Positions 1 through 9,022 of a stretch of DNA of 64,000 nt are shown here, piece after piece. Below the pieces are notes generated by a model. It had not been told where the DNA came from. It saw only the letters and a program-made list of their open reading frames with translations, and searched no databases. The DNA comes from Actinomycetes bacterium (GTDB taxonomy: Bacteria > Actinomycetota > Acidimicrobiia > Acidimicrobiales > Bog-793). The stretch is from NCBI GenBank assembly GCA_021798985.1, contig JAJZBI010000017.1, positions 16,111 through 80,110 on the forward strand, given 5' to 3'. The position numbers and the translations under genes are program-made. Position 1 is the first letter of the stretch, and every line of letters starts with the position of its first letter.

Positions 1-1
1 A

Positions 2-1273
2 TTGGGAACCACCCTGCCCTCTCCGAGTCCTGGCGGCCCGGCGGTCGCGCCGCTGTCCGCCGGAGCGAACCAAGGTGAGGTGCAGGCGGGGCTCAACAAC
101 AGCCGGGCGGCCGAGCTCGCGATGATGGACCGCCGCGGCGCTCATTTCGCGATGGATGGCTACACCCGCTACCCGGGCGAGGGGCTGTCGGCCATCACCA
201 CCTTCGGCGCATCGGTGGCGCCCAATCTGTGGTCACTCGCCCGCTCGTTCGAGCTCGCCGACGCCAACTTCCAAAGCGTCATCGGCCCCTCGCTCCCCAA
301 CACCTTGGCGGCCGTGAGCGGGACCAACGACGGCTGGACGTCCAACGCCGAGCCGCCGGCGGGGCTCGCCTGGCGCAGCATCTTCGACGAGCTCTCGGCC
401 AAGCACCTCCGCTCGGCCTTCTACTCAGGCGTCCCGGCGTGGGTCTACGCCAACACGGTGTGGCAGAAGGTCCTCGCGCCGCACCAGCGCGTCGCGCCGC
501 TCTCGGCGCTGTACCGGGCGCTCGGCACCGGCCAGCTGCCGGCCTTCTCCTTCGTGCGCCCCGGCGTCGGCTACAGCGAGGAGCCGCCCGAGGACATCGG
601 CGAAGGCGACGCCTGGCTGGGCCAGCTGGTGCACGCGATCGGCCACAGCCCGGCGTGGTCCTCGACGGCGGTCTTCATCACCTACGACGAGGGCGGCGGC
701 TTTTGGGACGGCGTGTCGCCGCCACCCTCGTCGGGATACGGGACGCGCACGCCGATGGTGATCGTCTCCCCCTACGCGCGCCGCGGCGTCTTCCACGAGA
801 TGACCACCAACCTCTCGGTGCTCTCCTACCTCGATGCGCTCTTCCACCTCGCACCGCTCAGCCCCCTGCAGGCCCGCCAGAACGACCTCGCCCGGGCCTT
901 TGACGTCCACCAGCACCCGCTCGCGATGCCGCGTCTGCCCGTCGTGCCGGCGCGAACCGTGGCCTTTTTCGGCGCAAGCCCGCTGAGCGACCCGCCGGCG
1001 GAGATGCCCGGCCGGCCCTTCCATCTCCTTGTCGTCGAGCAATCCCCGGCGCTTTCGCCCGTGGCGTCCTCGACCGTGCTGCACCTCTCGCTCACCGCCC
1101 CGCCCGGCCTCGCCGTGCCGGCGAGCTTCCCGCGCCGGCTGGCCTTGCACGACGGGCGGGGCGAGCTCTCCGCCGTCTTGTTCCGTCCTGGCTACTACCG
1201 CCTGACGGCAAGCGCGCCAGGGGTGCTCGGCGACCTCACCTTGGACGTGGGGGTGGGGCCGAACACGCCCTGA
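2..1273 (+). CDS. Phosphoesterase family protein (phospholipase C / acid phosphatase-like), 5' truncated by window edge
   Basis: Contains VFITYDEGGGFWDGVSPP and GTRTPMVIVSPYARRG, typical of the bacterial phosphoesterase/PLC family; frame is open at the window start. Confidence 0.85.
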   Translation: MGTTLPSPSPGGPAVAPLSAGANQGEVQAGLNNSRAAELAMMDRRGAHFAMDGYTRYPGEGLSAITTFGASVAPNLWSLARSFELADANFQSVIGPSLPNTLAAVSGTNDGWTSNAEPPAGLAWRSIFDELSAKHLRSAFYSGVPAWVYANTVWQKVLAPHQRVAPLSALYRALGTGQLPAFSFVRPGVGYSEEPPEDIGEGDAWLGQLVHAIGHSPAWSSTAVFITYDEGGGFWDGVSPPPSSGYGTRTPMVIVSPYARRGVFHEMTTNLSVLSYLDALFHLAPLSPLQARQNDLARAFDVHQHPLAMPRLPVVPARTVAFFGASPLSDPPAEMPGRPFHLLVVEQSPALSPVASSTVLHLSLTAPPGLAVPASFPRRLALHDGRGELSAVLFRPGYYRLTASAPGVLGDLTLDVGVGPNTP

Positions 1274-1295
1274 CGCGCCGGCACGGCTGATGGTG

Positions 1296-1841
1296 CTAGG
1301 CGGGGCGCTGCTCCTCGCTCTCGAGGGTGACGGCGACGGCGTGGACGACCGAGGCGATGCGGATGGCGTCGTGCACCTGCTCGCGCGAGACGTCGTGCTC
1401 GCGCACCGTCGCCTCATGCGCCGCCAGGCAGTCGCCGCAGCCGTTGATGGCGCTCACCGCGAGGCACCAGAACTCGAAGTCGGCGGCATCGACGCCGCCA
1501 TGGGTCCCGATCACCTGCATGCGCAGCCGGGCGGGGAGGTCGTCGTAGCCGGTGGTGCCGGCCGCCGCGATCAGGTGCTTCGCGCGGTAGTAGATGTTGT
1601 TCATCGCCATCACGGCGGCGGCGGCCTTGGCAGCCTCGAGCGCCTCGGGCGAAAGGTGCGCCTTGGCCTCCTCCTCGAGCTCGAGGCGCGTGCGCTCATG
1701 GCGCGAGGCGATGGCCGTGGCGACCACGGTCCCCCACAGCCGCTGCTCGGGAAGGGGGGAGACGGCGATCGTCGAGTCCAGGTTCAGCTTGATGTCCTTG
1801 GCATAGCTCGGCATCGCCTCCTTCAGCGCGGCGAGGCTCAC
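1296..1841 (-). CDS. ahpD: Alkyl hydroperoxide reductase AhpD / carboxymuconolactone decarboxylase family
   Basis: CxxC-H motif INGCGDCLAAHE; GTG start overlaps the ahpC stop (GTGA). Confidence 0.9.
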   Translation of the reverse strand: MSLAALKEAMPSYAKDIKLNLDSTIAVSPLPEQRLWGTVVATAIASRHERTRLELEEEAKAHLSPEALEAAKAAAAVMAMNNIYYRAKHLIAAAGTTGYDDLPARLRMQVIGTHGGVDAADFEFWCLAVSAINGCGDCLAAHEATVREHDVSREQVHDAIRIASVVHAVAVTLESEEQRPA

Positions 1842-2422
1842 GAGGCGGCGCCCGTCATCAGCGATGTGACGTCCAAGGTGGCCGCGCCCTTGCGCCAGTT
1901 GCAGGCGCACAGCTCGTCGGTCTGCAGGGCGTCGAGGACCCGCAGGACCTCCTCGACGTTGCGGCCCACCGAGCCGGCCGTCACCATCACGAACTGGATG
2001 ACGCCGTCGGGGTCGACGATGAAAGTCGCCCGGTCGGCGACGCCGTCGGCGTTCAGCACCCCGAGGGCGCTCACGAGCTCGCGGTTGAGGTCGGACAGCA
2101 TCGGGAAGGGGATGGTGCGCAGGTCCTCGTGCTGGCGACGCCACGCGTAGTGCACGAACTCGTTGTCGACCGAGCCACCGAGCACCTGCGCGTCGCGGTC
2201 GGCGAACTGCTCGTTCAGCCGACCGAACTCGGCGATCTCGGTCGGGCAGACAAAGGTGAAGTCCTTCGGCCAGAAGAAGACCACGCGCCACTTGCCGGCA
2301 TAGGAGTCCGAGTCGATCGTCGTGAAGAAGTCCTCGGGCTGGTTGGCCTTGACGGCCGTCAGGTCACCGGGGACGAGGGCGGTGAGGGAGAACTCGGGGA
2401 AGCGGTCACCGATACCGAGCAT
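1838..2422 (-). CDS. ahpC: Peroxiredoxin AhpC
   Basis: MLGIGDRFPEFSL start, peroxidatic FTFVCPTEI, resolving Cys in ELCACNWRKG; GGAGGA RBS upstream. Confidence 0.93.
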   Translation of the reverse strand: MLGIGDRFPEFSLTALVPGDLTAVKANQPEDFFTTIDSDSYAGKWRVVFFWPKDFTFVCPTEIAEFGRLNEQFADRDAQVLGGSVDNEFVHYAWRRQHEDLRTIPFPMLSDLNRELVSALGVLNADGVADRATFIVDPDGVIQFVMVTAGSVGRNVEEVLRVLDALQTDELCACNWRKGAATLDVTSLMTGAAS

Positions 2423-2503
2423 GGGGGTTCCTCCTTGGACGCGATGGACGGGCTCATGTTGGCGCCCCGTGGCAGATGAAGCAAAGTAAGCAAAGCGCCA
2501 GTT

Positions 2504-2516
2504 GCTATAGACTAGC
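2504..2516. promoter_or_regulatory. Candidate operator/promoter dyad (GCTATAGACTAGC) in the ahpC-oxyR divergent intergenic region
   Basis: Imperfect palindrome GCTA-N5-TAGC immediately upstream of the oxyR start; position fits OxyR autoregulation but this is unproven. Confidence 0.3.
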
Positions 2517-2519
2517 TTT

Positions 2520-3494
2520 ATGGCGGAGCCATCGATCGTCCAGCTGCGCACCTTCGTCGCCGTGGCGCGCGAGCGGCACTTCGGCATCGCGGCGGCCGTC
2601 CTTGGCGTTACCCAGCCGGCGGTCTCGGCCACCTTGCGGACCTTAGAGGAGCACCTTGGCGGGCGCCTCGTCGAGCGCAACGCCAAGGGTGTGCTGCTCA
2701 CACCGCTCGGGAGCGCCTTGTTGCCCCGCGCCGAGCAGGTGCTCGGCTGCCTCGATGAGCTCGTGAGCGACGCCCGGCGGGCCGGCCGGCCCCTGTGCGG
2801 CCCGCTGCGGCTCGGCGTGATCCCCACCGCCGCGCCCTACCTCTTGCCGACCCTGCTCGCCGCGCTGGCCACCGAGTTCCCCGAGCTCTCCCCCGAGATC
2901 ACCGAGGCACAGACCAGATCGCTGCTCGACGCGCTCGGCGAGGGAACCTGCGACGTCGCCCTCTTGGCGCTGCCGACCGGGCGGGCGGACGTGGTCGAGC
3001 TGCCGCTGTTCTGGGAGGAGTTCTTGCTCCTCGTGAGCGGCCAGAGCGAACTCGCCAACCGCCGCGACCTGCCCCTGTCTGCGCTCGCCGAACTCGACGT
3101 CTTGCTCCTCGAAGAGGGACACTGCCTACGCGACCAGGCGGTCGACGTCTGCCGCCAGGCGGGCGCCTCAGGGCGCACGGCTCGAGCCGGATCCCTCACC
3201 ACCCTCGCCCAGCTCGTCGCGGCCGGCATGGGGTCGACCCTGCTCCCGGCATCGGCCGTTCCCGTGGAGGTGCGCGGCCAGCTCGCGACGGCCCGCTTCG
3301 CCAGCTCGCCACGGCCCGGCCGCCACCTCGGCCTCGTGCACCGGGCAACGAGCACCCGCGCCGACGAGTTCGCCACCATCGCGTCGGCGCTTCGGCGTGC
3401 GCTCGCCGCCGCCGGCCTGCCCGTCGAGGTCGCGCCCGCCGAGGTCGCGCCGGTCGAGGTGGCGCCGGTCGAGGTGGCCGCTGGGCGAAGTTAG
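2520..3494 (+). CDS. oxyR: Hydrogen peroxide-inducible LysR-family regulator OxyR
   Basis: N-terminal LysR HTH; conserved redox cysteine segment LLLEEGHCLRDQAVDVC; divergent from ahpCD. Confidence 0.92.
   Translation: MAEPSIVQLRTFVAVARERHFGIAAAVLGVTQPAVSATLRTLEEHLGGRLVERNAKGVLLTPLGSALLPRAEQVLGCLDELVSDARRAGRPLCGPLRLGVIPTAAPYLLPTLLAALATEFPELSPEITEAQTRSLLDALGEGTCDVALLALPTGRADVVELPLFWEEFLLLVSGQSELANRRDLPLSALAELDVLLLEEGHCLRDQAVDVCRQAGASGRTARAGSLTTLAQLVAAGMGSTLLPASAVPVEVRGQLATARFASSPRPGRHLGLVHRATSTRADEFATIASALRRALAAAGLPVEVAPAEVAPVEVAPVEVAAGRS
3420..3479 (+). repeat. 15-bp in-frame tandem repeat (about 4 copies, PVEVA) at the 3' end of oxyR
   Basis: Protein C-terminus PVEVAPAEVAPVEVAPVEVA; DNA units c-c-[cg]-g-[tc]-c-gag-gt-[cg]-gc. 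Confidence 0.85.
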
Positions 3495-3943
3495 GAGGCG
3501 AGCGCCCGGCGGCGGTGCGCCTCCAAGGCGGCGACGACGGTCGACACCCACTCGGCCGGGGACCAACGCTCGAGGTTTGCGGACCGGGCCAGCTCGAGCT
3601 CCAAGGGCACGAGCGCGCCCTGCTGGACCGCCTGCAGCGAACCGCATCGCTCGGCGAACATCAAGACCTCACCGGCGAGGTAGGCGCGCGCCCGGCGCCA
3701 TTCACCGGCGCGCCCCCGCAGGCTCGAGCGCTGCTCACCGGCACGCAGCAGCTGTGCCGCGCTGCCGTGCGCCAACAGGTTGGTCCACACCCAGACCGGG
3801 CGCTGCTGGCGCCGTGGACCGCACTCGGCAAGCTCGCCCAACAAGAACGCCTCGCACTCCTCGCTCAGCTGCCGAGCCTCGCGGGCGTCGTGGCGTCTGC
3901 TCGGCGGCGACTCAATTGGGCGAAGCCACGTCGGCCACCGCAT
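3491..3943 (-). CDS. Hypothetical protein
   Basis: ORF with ATG preceded by GGAG-rich RBS; overlaps upstream ORF 3912..4178 and converges on oxyR. Confidence 0.5.
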   Translation of the reverse strand: MRWPTWLRPIESPPSRRHDAREARQLSEECEAFLLGELAECGPRRQQRPVWVWTNLLAHGSAAQLLRAGEQRSSLRGRAGEWRRARAYLAGEVLMFAERCGSLQAVQQGALVPLELELARSANLERWSPAEWVSTVVAALEAHRRRALAS

Positions 3944-4178
3944 CCGGACCACTCCCCTCTCCTGCCATGCGCTCGTGCCCAAAGGCCGGGTGCGCGGCCA
4001 TACAGGCCGCGAGCGCCAGCGAATGGGCGATCGACTCACTGAGCGTGGCGCCCGACGCCCGTGCCAGCTCCGCGGCCGCGAGGCAGTGCCGCACGGCCGC
4101 CGCGTCGCCGCCGAGCAGGCGCCCACCCCACGATTGCACGATTCGTGTTAAGAGTCGGGAGTCAGGCATCTGCACCAC
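3912..4178 (-). CDS. Hypothetical protein
   Basis: 88-aa ORF overlapping the next co-directional ORF. Confidence 0.45.
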   Translation of the reverse strand: MVQMPDSRLLTRIVQSWGGRLLGGDAAAVRHCLAAAELARASGATLSESIAHSLALAACMAAHPAFGHERMAGEGSGPDAVADVASPN

Positions 4179-4354
4179 CTCGCTCTCGATTTCACGCTAC
4201 GGCGCTCACTCGGGCCGCCGAGAGGGCCCAAGGTCCCAAGGCGACGCGCCAATGGTCGGATCGGACCGGGCGTACGCGAAACGGCGCCGCGCGCCTTTAC
4301 AGAGGTGGGCGACCAGCGCCCCTCGGCGACGCCGAGCACGCGATCGGAGCGGTC

Positions 4355-5089
4355 ATGGCACAGTGGTGGAGATCTCGTCGGTACCAAGCGCTCGCCGTGA
4401 GCGCCCTCGTGCTCGCGGCCGGCGGGGCACTCGTCTCGAGCGCCCACGCCGCCAGCACCCCGGCGGCGACCAGCTCGAGCGGCGCCACGATCACGGTCAA
4501 CGCGACCGGCAAGGTGCTCGGGACGCCCGACACCTTGAACCTGACGATGGGCGTCTCGACGACCGCCGCGAGCGCGAGCGCCGCCCTCGAGCGCAACAAT
4601 GCAGCGATGGCCAAGTTGCAGGCGACTTTGACCAGTGCCGGCGTCGCCAGCGCCGCGATGCAGACGGCGAACCTCTCGCTCAGCCCCAACACCAACGCGA
4701 AGGGCCAGATCATCAACTACGAGGCGGACGACACCCTGGCCGTCACGCTGACCGACCTCAAAAAGGCCGGCGCGGTCATCGACGCCGCCAGCACGGCAGC
4801 CGAAAACGCGGCGCGCATCGAAGGCATCTCCTTCTCGATCGCCCACAGCGCCGGCCTGCTCGGAGCGGCGCGTCGCCAAGCGATGGCGAACGCCACGTCG
4901 GCGGCGACCACGCTCGCCGCGGCGGCAAGCGAGCACCTCGGTCGCGTCCTCAAGATCGACGAGCAGAGCACTCAGCTGCCGAGCCCGCCGCTCGCCGACG
5001 CCGCCGGTACCGCCCGCTCGGTGCCGCTCCAGCCCGGCACGACGCCCGTCAGCGTGCAGCTGCAGGTCGTGTTCGCCCTCGCACCATGA
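4355..5089 (+). CDS. SIMPL domain-containing (DUF541) secreted protein
   Basis: Signal peptide then SGATITVNATGKVLGTPDTLNLTMGVST, typical of SIMPL proteins. Confidence 0.88.
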   Translation: MAQWWRSRRYQALAVSALVLAAGGALVSSAHAASTPAATSSSGATITVNATGKVLGTPDTLNLTMGVSTTAASASAALERNNAAMAKLQATLTSAGVASAAMQTANLSLSPNTNAKGQIINYEADDTLAVTLTDLKKAGAVIDAASTAAENAARIEGISFSIAHSAGLLGAARRQAMANATSAATTLAAAASEHLGRVLKIDEQSTQLPSPPLADAAGTARSVPLQPGTTPVSVQLQVVFALAP

Positions 5090-5931
5090 GCGAGATCGAC
5101 CCGGGATCGCTGCAGGGGTTGCTCGAGGGCGGGCCGAGCGCCTCGGCGGCCTCGCTCGAGCAGGTGGTCTCCCGCCGCGACCGCCACGCCCGGCGCCGGA
5201 TGCGCTCGCTCGCGGTGCTCGCGCTGGCCGTGGCGCTCGGGGTGGCCGGCGGCGTCGTCGGCCGCCTCGACTCTGGCACGGTTCCGGCCGCGGCGGCCCG
5301 CTCCGAGCGCCTGGCGCCGGCGATGACGGCGCCTCGGGCGGCGGCCAGCGCGGCCAGCGCGGCCAGCGGCTTCGCGCTGTCCAAGGCGACCCTCGCCCGC
5401 CCCCCGGCGCCACGCGCGGCGCCGGGCTGTGCCGGGCCGGCCTGCGGGCTCGGGCCGCTGCGCTTGCACCGCGCACAGCGCGGGCCGATCAGCGTGCGGG
5501 TCTTCCTTGCGCCACGGGCCGCCCTGACGTGGCGCGAGCGCGGCGGTAGTTGCCGGGTCCGGGGCGCCGTCGTCGCCGAGTGGTCCGACGCCGGGGCCGC
5601 CAGCACCACCGTGGTGCCGCTCGCCTCGCACGGCGGTGCGCTGCGCGCCGTGGCGCTCGGCCGGCTGAGCGTCGATCCCAGCGGTGAGGCCGAGACCGTC
5701 CTCGTCGAGACCGGCCCACGCGTCGTCGCGGTGGCCGTGCGCTTTTCGGACGGCTCGCTGCGGCGCGCCCGGCCCGCCGACGGCCTGAGCGCCCTATCGA
5801 GCCCGGCACCGCTCGGCGGAGCGCTCCGCCTCAGCCTGCAAGGCGCCGACGGGCCGCTCGGCACCGTGCGCCTCACCGGGTCCCCTCGGGTCCTGCTCGA
5901 CTCGAGCTGTCGGGGCGGCGTGGGGTCGTGA
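5086..5931 (+). CDS. Single-pass membrane protein coupled to an ECF sigma factor (possible anti-sigma/regulator)
   Basis: ATGA overlap with the SIMPL gene and GTGA overlap with the sigma gene; Arg-rich juxtamembrane segment plus one TM (RRMRSLAVLALAVALGVAGGVVG). Confidence 0.6.
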   Translation: MSEIDPGSLQGLLEGGPSASAASLEQVVSRRDRHARRRMRSLAVLALAVALGVAGGVVGRLDSGTVPAAAARSERLAPAMTAPRAAASAASAASGFALSKATLARPPAPRAAPGCAGPACGLGPLRLHRAQRGPISVRVFLAPRAALTWRERGGSCRVRGAVVAEWSDAGAASTTVVPLASHGGALRAVALGRLSVDPSGEAETVLVETGPRVVAVAVRFSDGSLRRARPADGLSALSSPAPLGGALRLSLQGADGPLGTVRLTGSPRVLLDSSCRGGVGS

Positions 5932-6509
5932 CCGGACCCAAGGGCCCCGGCGCCGTCGTCATCCCGCTGCGGCGACCGGGCAGCAGCGAGGAGCCCGAGG
6001 GCCTGAGCGCGTCCTTCGTGGCGCTGTATCGCGAGCACTACCCCCGGGTGGTGCGGGCCCTCGAGCTCTCCGGCGCCCGCGCCGGGGCCGCCGAGGACCT
6101 CGCCCAGGAGGCCTTCGCCCGGACGCTCGCGCACTGGCGGCGCGTCCGCAACGGCGCGAACCCGCCGGGCTACGTCTTCAAGACCGCCTTTCGGCTCGCC
6201 GCGGTGCGCCGCCGCCGTGACGCCCGCCCCCCGATCAGCCTCTTAGCGCCGAGCGGTGACGCCGGCGCCGAGGCGACGACACGGGTCGCCCTGGAGCGGG
6301 CGCTCGCCGCCATGCCCCCAGCCCGGCGCCGCTGTGCGGTGCTGTGCCTCATCGTCGGCCTCACCCCCCGCGACGCCGCGGTGGCCCTGACGCTCGCCCC
6401 CTCGACGGTGCGCAAGCAGCTCGAGCGGGCGCGCGCAGACCTGCGCCGGGCGCTCGCGGTCGGCGAGGACGGTGGCGACCCCGACGGCGAGCTCGCTCCG
6501 AGCTCGTGA
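5928..6509 (+). CDS. RNA polymerase sigma factor, sigma-70 family (ECF-like)
   Basis: Region 2 (ALYREHYPRVVRALELSG..AAEDLAQEAFARTLAHW) and region 4 (LTPRDAAVALTLAPSTVRKQLERARADLRRAL). Confidence 0.85.
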   Translation: MTGPKGPGAVVIPLRRPGSSEEPEGLSASFVALYREHYPRVVRALELSGARAGAAEDLAQEAFARTLAHWRRVRNGANPPGYVFKTAFRLAAVRRRRDARPPISLLAPSGDAGAEATTRVALERALAAMPPARRRCAVLCLIVGLTPRDAAVALTLAPSTVRKQLERARADLRRALAVGEDGGDPDGELAPSS

Positions 6510-6728
6510 GGGACCCGGCGCGACCTCGTCGGTCTGCCGACGCGATCTTCTTTCGCCAGGCGGCACTCTCTTGGACCACCGCCTGGCTACGCTGGCGCCA
6601 GCGGACGGTTCACTCACCGTTCAGCTTGGCGAGAAACCCTGGAGCCATGACCCGAAGCACCGGCGCCGCCGCGCGCCCGCAGGCGATCCGAGAACGACGG
6701 ACCCTTGTCTCCTCGGGCGGAGCGCTTC

Positions 6729-8024
6729 ATGCTTGACGTCGAGACCGACGAGCAGACCCGCCCGGCGCGTGGGGCCCGGGCCCACGGAAGACGGCCGCCG
6801 AGCCGCCGCCAGCGGCGCCGGGCGCGGCGCGCCACGCGGCGCTTTTGGTTCGGTCGCCATCCCGTCGCCACCGGCTTGTTGGTGGTCCTCGTCGGCCTGA
6901 CCCCGGTTTGGTACTCGCTCGGCTCGGCACTCACCAACCCCACCTTCGGGGTCAGCCTCGCCGGCCGCTTCGCCGAATGGACCCGCGAGCACGGTGGGGC
7001 GCGCATCGTCGTGTGGGCCGAGAACGAGTGGTACTCGCACCACCCACCCAAGGTCGGCGGATCGGTGCCCAAGGGCACCGCGCTCGCGCCGAGCAAGTCC
7101 GCGAGCGCACCGAGCCTTGCCGTCCCCAAGGGCACCAAGGCCCCGAGCGCGCCCAGGGGCATCACGCCGCTCCCCACCCCGGCACCGCTCAAGCCCTTCG
7201 CCTCGCCGGCGCTTGCCGGAGAGGGGACCTGGCACCCGGTCGGCCGCCTCGTCAACGGGGTCCCGGCAATCTACGAGGCCTTCCTTCGCCCCGACGCCGT
7301 GCACACGAGCTACCTCGCCGGGGTGGCCTGGATGGACACCAAGCTGTTGTCGGCGCGGCTGTACTCGGGCAGCTTCATCCCCGGCGGCGGCCCCTACCCC
7401 TTCACCGCCCCGATCGAGCCGGCCCAGGCGCGCACCCTCGTCGCCGCCTTCAACGCCGGCTTTTTGATGGACAACGCCGAGGGCGGCTACTACACGGACC
7501 ACAAGATCATCGACCCGCTGAAGGCCGGTGGAGCGTCCTTTGTCATCTATAAGAACGGCGACGCCACGATCGGTGCCTGGGGCAAAGACGTCCACATGAC
7601 GCCGAACGTCGTCTCGGTCCGCCAGAACCTGGTGCTGCTCGTCGACCACGGCAAGCCCGTGCCCGGGCTGAACGCCAACGACACGACCGTGTGGGGCTAC
7701 ACCCTCAACAACGCCGTCTACGTCTGGCGGTCGGGCATCGGCGAGACGGCGAACGGCGCCCTCGTCTACGTGGCGGGGCCGTTCCTCAACATCACCGACC
7801 TCGCCAACCTGCTCGTGCGGGCGGGGGCGGTGCGGGGGATGGAGCTTGACATCAACACCGACTGGGTGAACTTCGCGACCTTCCGTCCCCCGACGGCGAA
7901 CGGGCTGGCGGCCACGACGAATGGGACGGATCTGCTCTCGAACATGTCGGCCTCCCCGGCTCGCTACTTCGATCCAGCCTGGGCGCGAGACTTCTTCACG
8001 ATGTCGGCGAGAACCGGCCACTGA
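6729..8024 (+). CDS. Phosphodiester glycosidase (NAGPA/DUF2233-like) family membrane protein
   Basis: N-terminal TM; AAFNAGFLMDNAEGGYYTDHK..PLKAGGASFVIYKNGDATIGAWGKDV and MELDINTDWVNFATF pattern. Confidence 0.8.
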   Translation: MLDVETDEQTRPARGARAHGRRPPSRRQRRRARRATRRFWFGRHPVATGLLVVLVGLTPVWYSLGSALTNPTFGVSLAGRFAEWTREHGGARIVVWAENEWYSHHPPKVGGSVPKGTALAPSKSASAPSLAVPKGTKAPSAPRGITPLPTPAPLKPFASPALAGEGTWHPVGRLVNGVPAIYEAFLRPDAVHTSYLAGVAWMDTKLLSARLYSGSFIPGGGPYPFTAPIEPAQARTLVAAFNAGFLMDNAEGGYYTDHKIIDPLKAGGASFVIYKNGDATIGAWGKDVHMTPNVVSVRQNLVLLVDHGKPVPGLNANDTTVWGYTLNNAVYVWRSGIGETANGALVYVAGPFLNITDLANLLVRAGAVRGMELDINTDWVNFATFRPPTANGLAATTNGTDLLSNMSASPARYFDPAWARDFFTMSARTGH

Positions 8025-8035
8025 GCCCCGAACCT

Positions 8036-9022
8036 GTGTCCACCGTGCGAGCGAGCCGCCACGGCGCGGCGCTGGTCGACGGTCCGCCCGCTCCGCCGAG
8101 CGCGGCGCCGGCCGTCCCGGCGACGGGGCGCCCCACCACGACCATGCGGGCGCTGATCAGCGCCATGCGGCCGCGCCAGTGGCCAAAGAACGTGCTCGTC
8201 TTCGCCGCGCCGGTCGCCGCCGGGCGCCTCGACAGCACCGCCGTCGTGGGCCGGACCGTTGCCGCCACGGTGCTGTTCCTCCTCGCCTCGGCGGCCACCT
8301 ACCTCGTGAACGACGTGGTGGACGCGCCAGCGGACCGCCGGCACCCCGTCAAGGCGGCGCGTCCGGTCGCCGCGGGGACGTTGTCGCCGCGCACGGCGCT
8401 CAAGGCGAGCATCGTGGCAGCCGCCGTCGCCTTCGGCGGCGCCTTTGCGATCGACGCCTCGCTCGGCGCGATCCTGCTCGCGTATGTCGCCATCACGCTC
8501 GCCTACAGCCTGGCGCTGAAGCGGGTGCCCTACCTCGAGCTGGCGTGCGTCGCCTCGGGCTTCGTCCTCCGGGCGGTCGCCGGCGGCGCCGCCGCGCGCC
8601 TCGTGATCTCGCCGTGGTTCCTCGCCGTCGCCTCGGCCGGGGCCTTGCTCATCGTCACGGGAAAGCGCACCGCCGAGCTCAACGAGCTCGGCGCCAAGGG
8701 CGCGGCGCACCGCCCCGTGCTGTCCACCTACCGGGCGCCGGCGCTGCGCGCCATCCGCTGGGCGGCGCTCAGCCTCGCCGCCAGCAGCTACGGGCTGTGG
8801 GCCTTCGATCGCGCCGCCCACCTCGATCCCGGCGCGCGCGACCTCGACGATGCCCTCTTGCGCCTCTCGGTCCTGCCCTTTGTGATCGCCGCCGTGCTCG
8901 TGGAGCGGGCGCTCGAGCGCGGCGAGGGCGCCGCCCCCGAAGAGCTGGTGCTGCACCGTTGGTGGCTGCAGCTGCTCGGCGCGGCCTGCCTCGGCCTCAT
9001 CATCGCCGCGATCTACTCGTGA
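8036..9022 (+). CDS. ubiA: Decaprenyl-phosphate phosphoribosyltransferase (UbiA family)
   Basis: MRPRQWPKNVLVFAAP, TYLVNDVVDAPADRRHPVK (NDxxDxxxD), FVLRAVAGG; upstream of dprE1/dprE2. Confidence 0.88.
   Translation: MSTVRASRHGAALVDGPPAPPSAAPAVPATGRPTTTMRALISAMRPRQWPKNVLVFAAPVAAGRLDSTAVVGRTVAATVLFLLASAATYLVNDVVDAPADRRHPVKAARPVAAGTLSPRTALKASIVAAAVAFGGAFAIDASLGAILLAYVAITLAYSLALKRVPYLELACVASGFVLRAVAGGAAARLVISPWFLAVASAGALLIVTGKRTAELNELGAKGAAHRPVLSTYRAPALRAIRWAALSLAASSYGLWAFDRAAHLDPGARDLDDALLRLSVLPFVIAAVLVERALERGEGAAPEELVLHRWWLQLLGAACLGLIIAAIYS

Noticed and set aside
3397-5931. 844-aa plus-strand ORF as one protein
   Set aside because: Only its last portion (5086..5931) is the real coding frame; the rest is out of frame with the SIMPL gene and the minus-strand ORFs.
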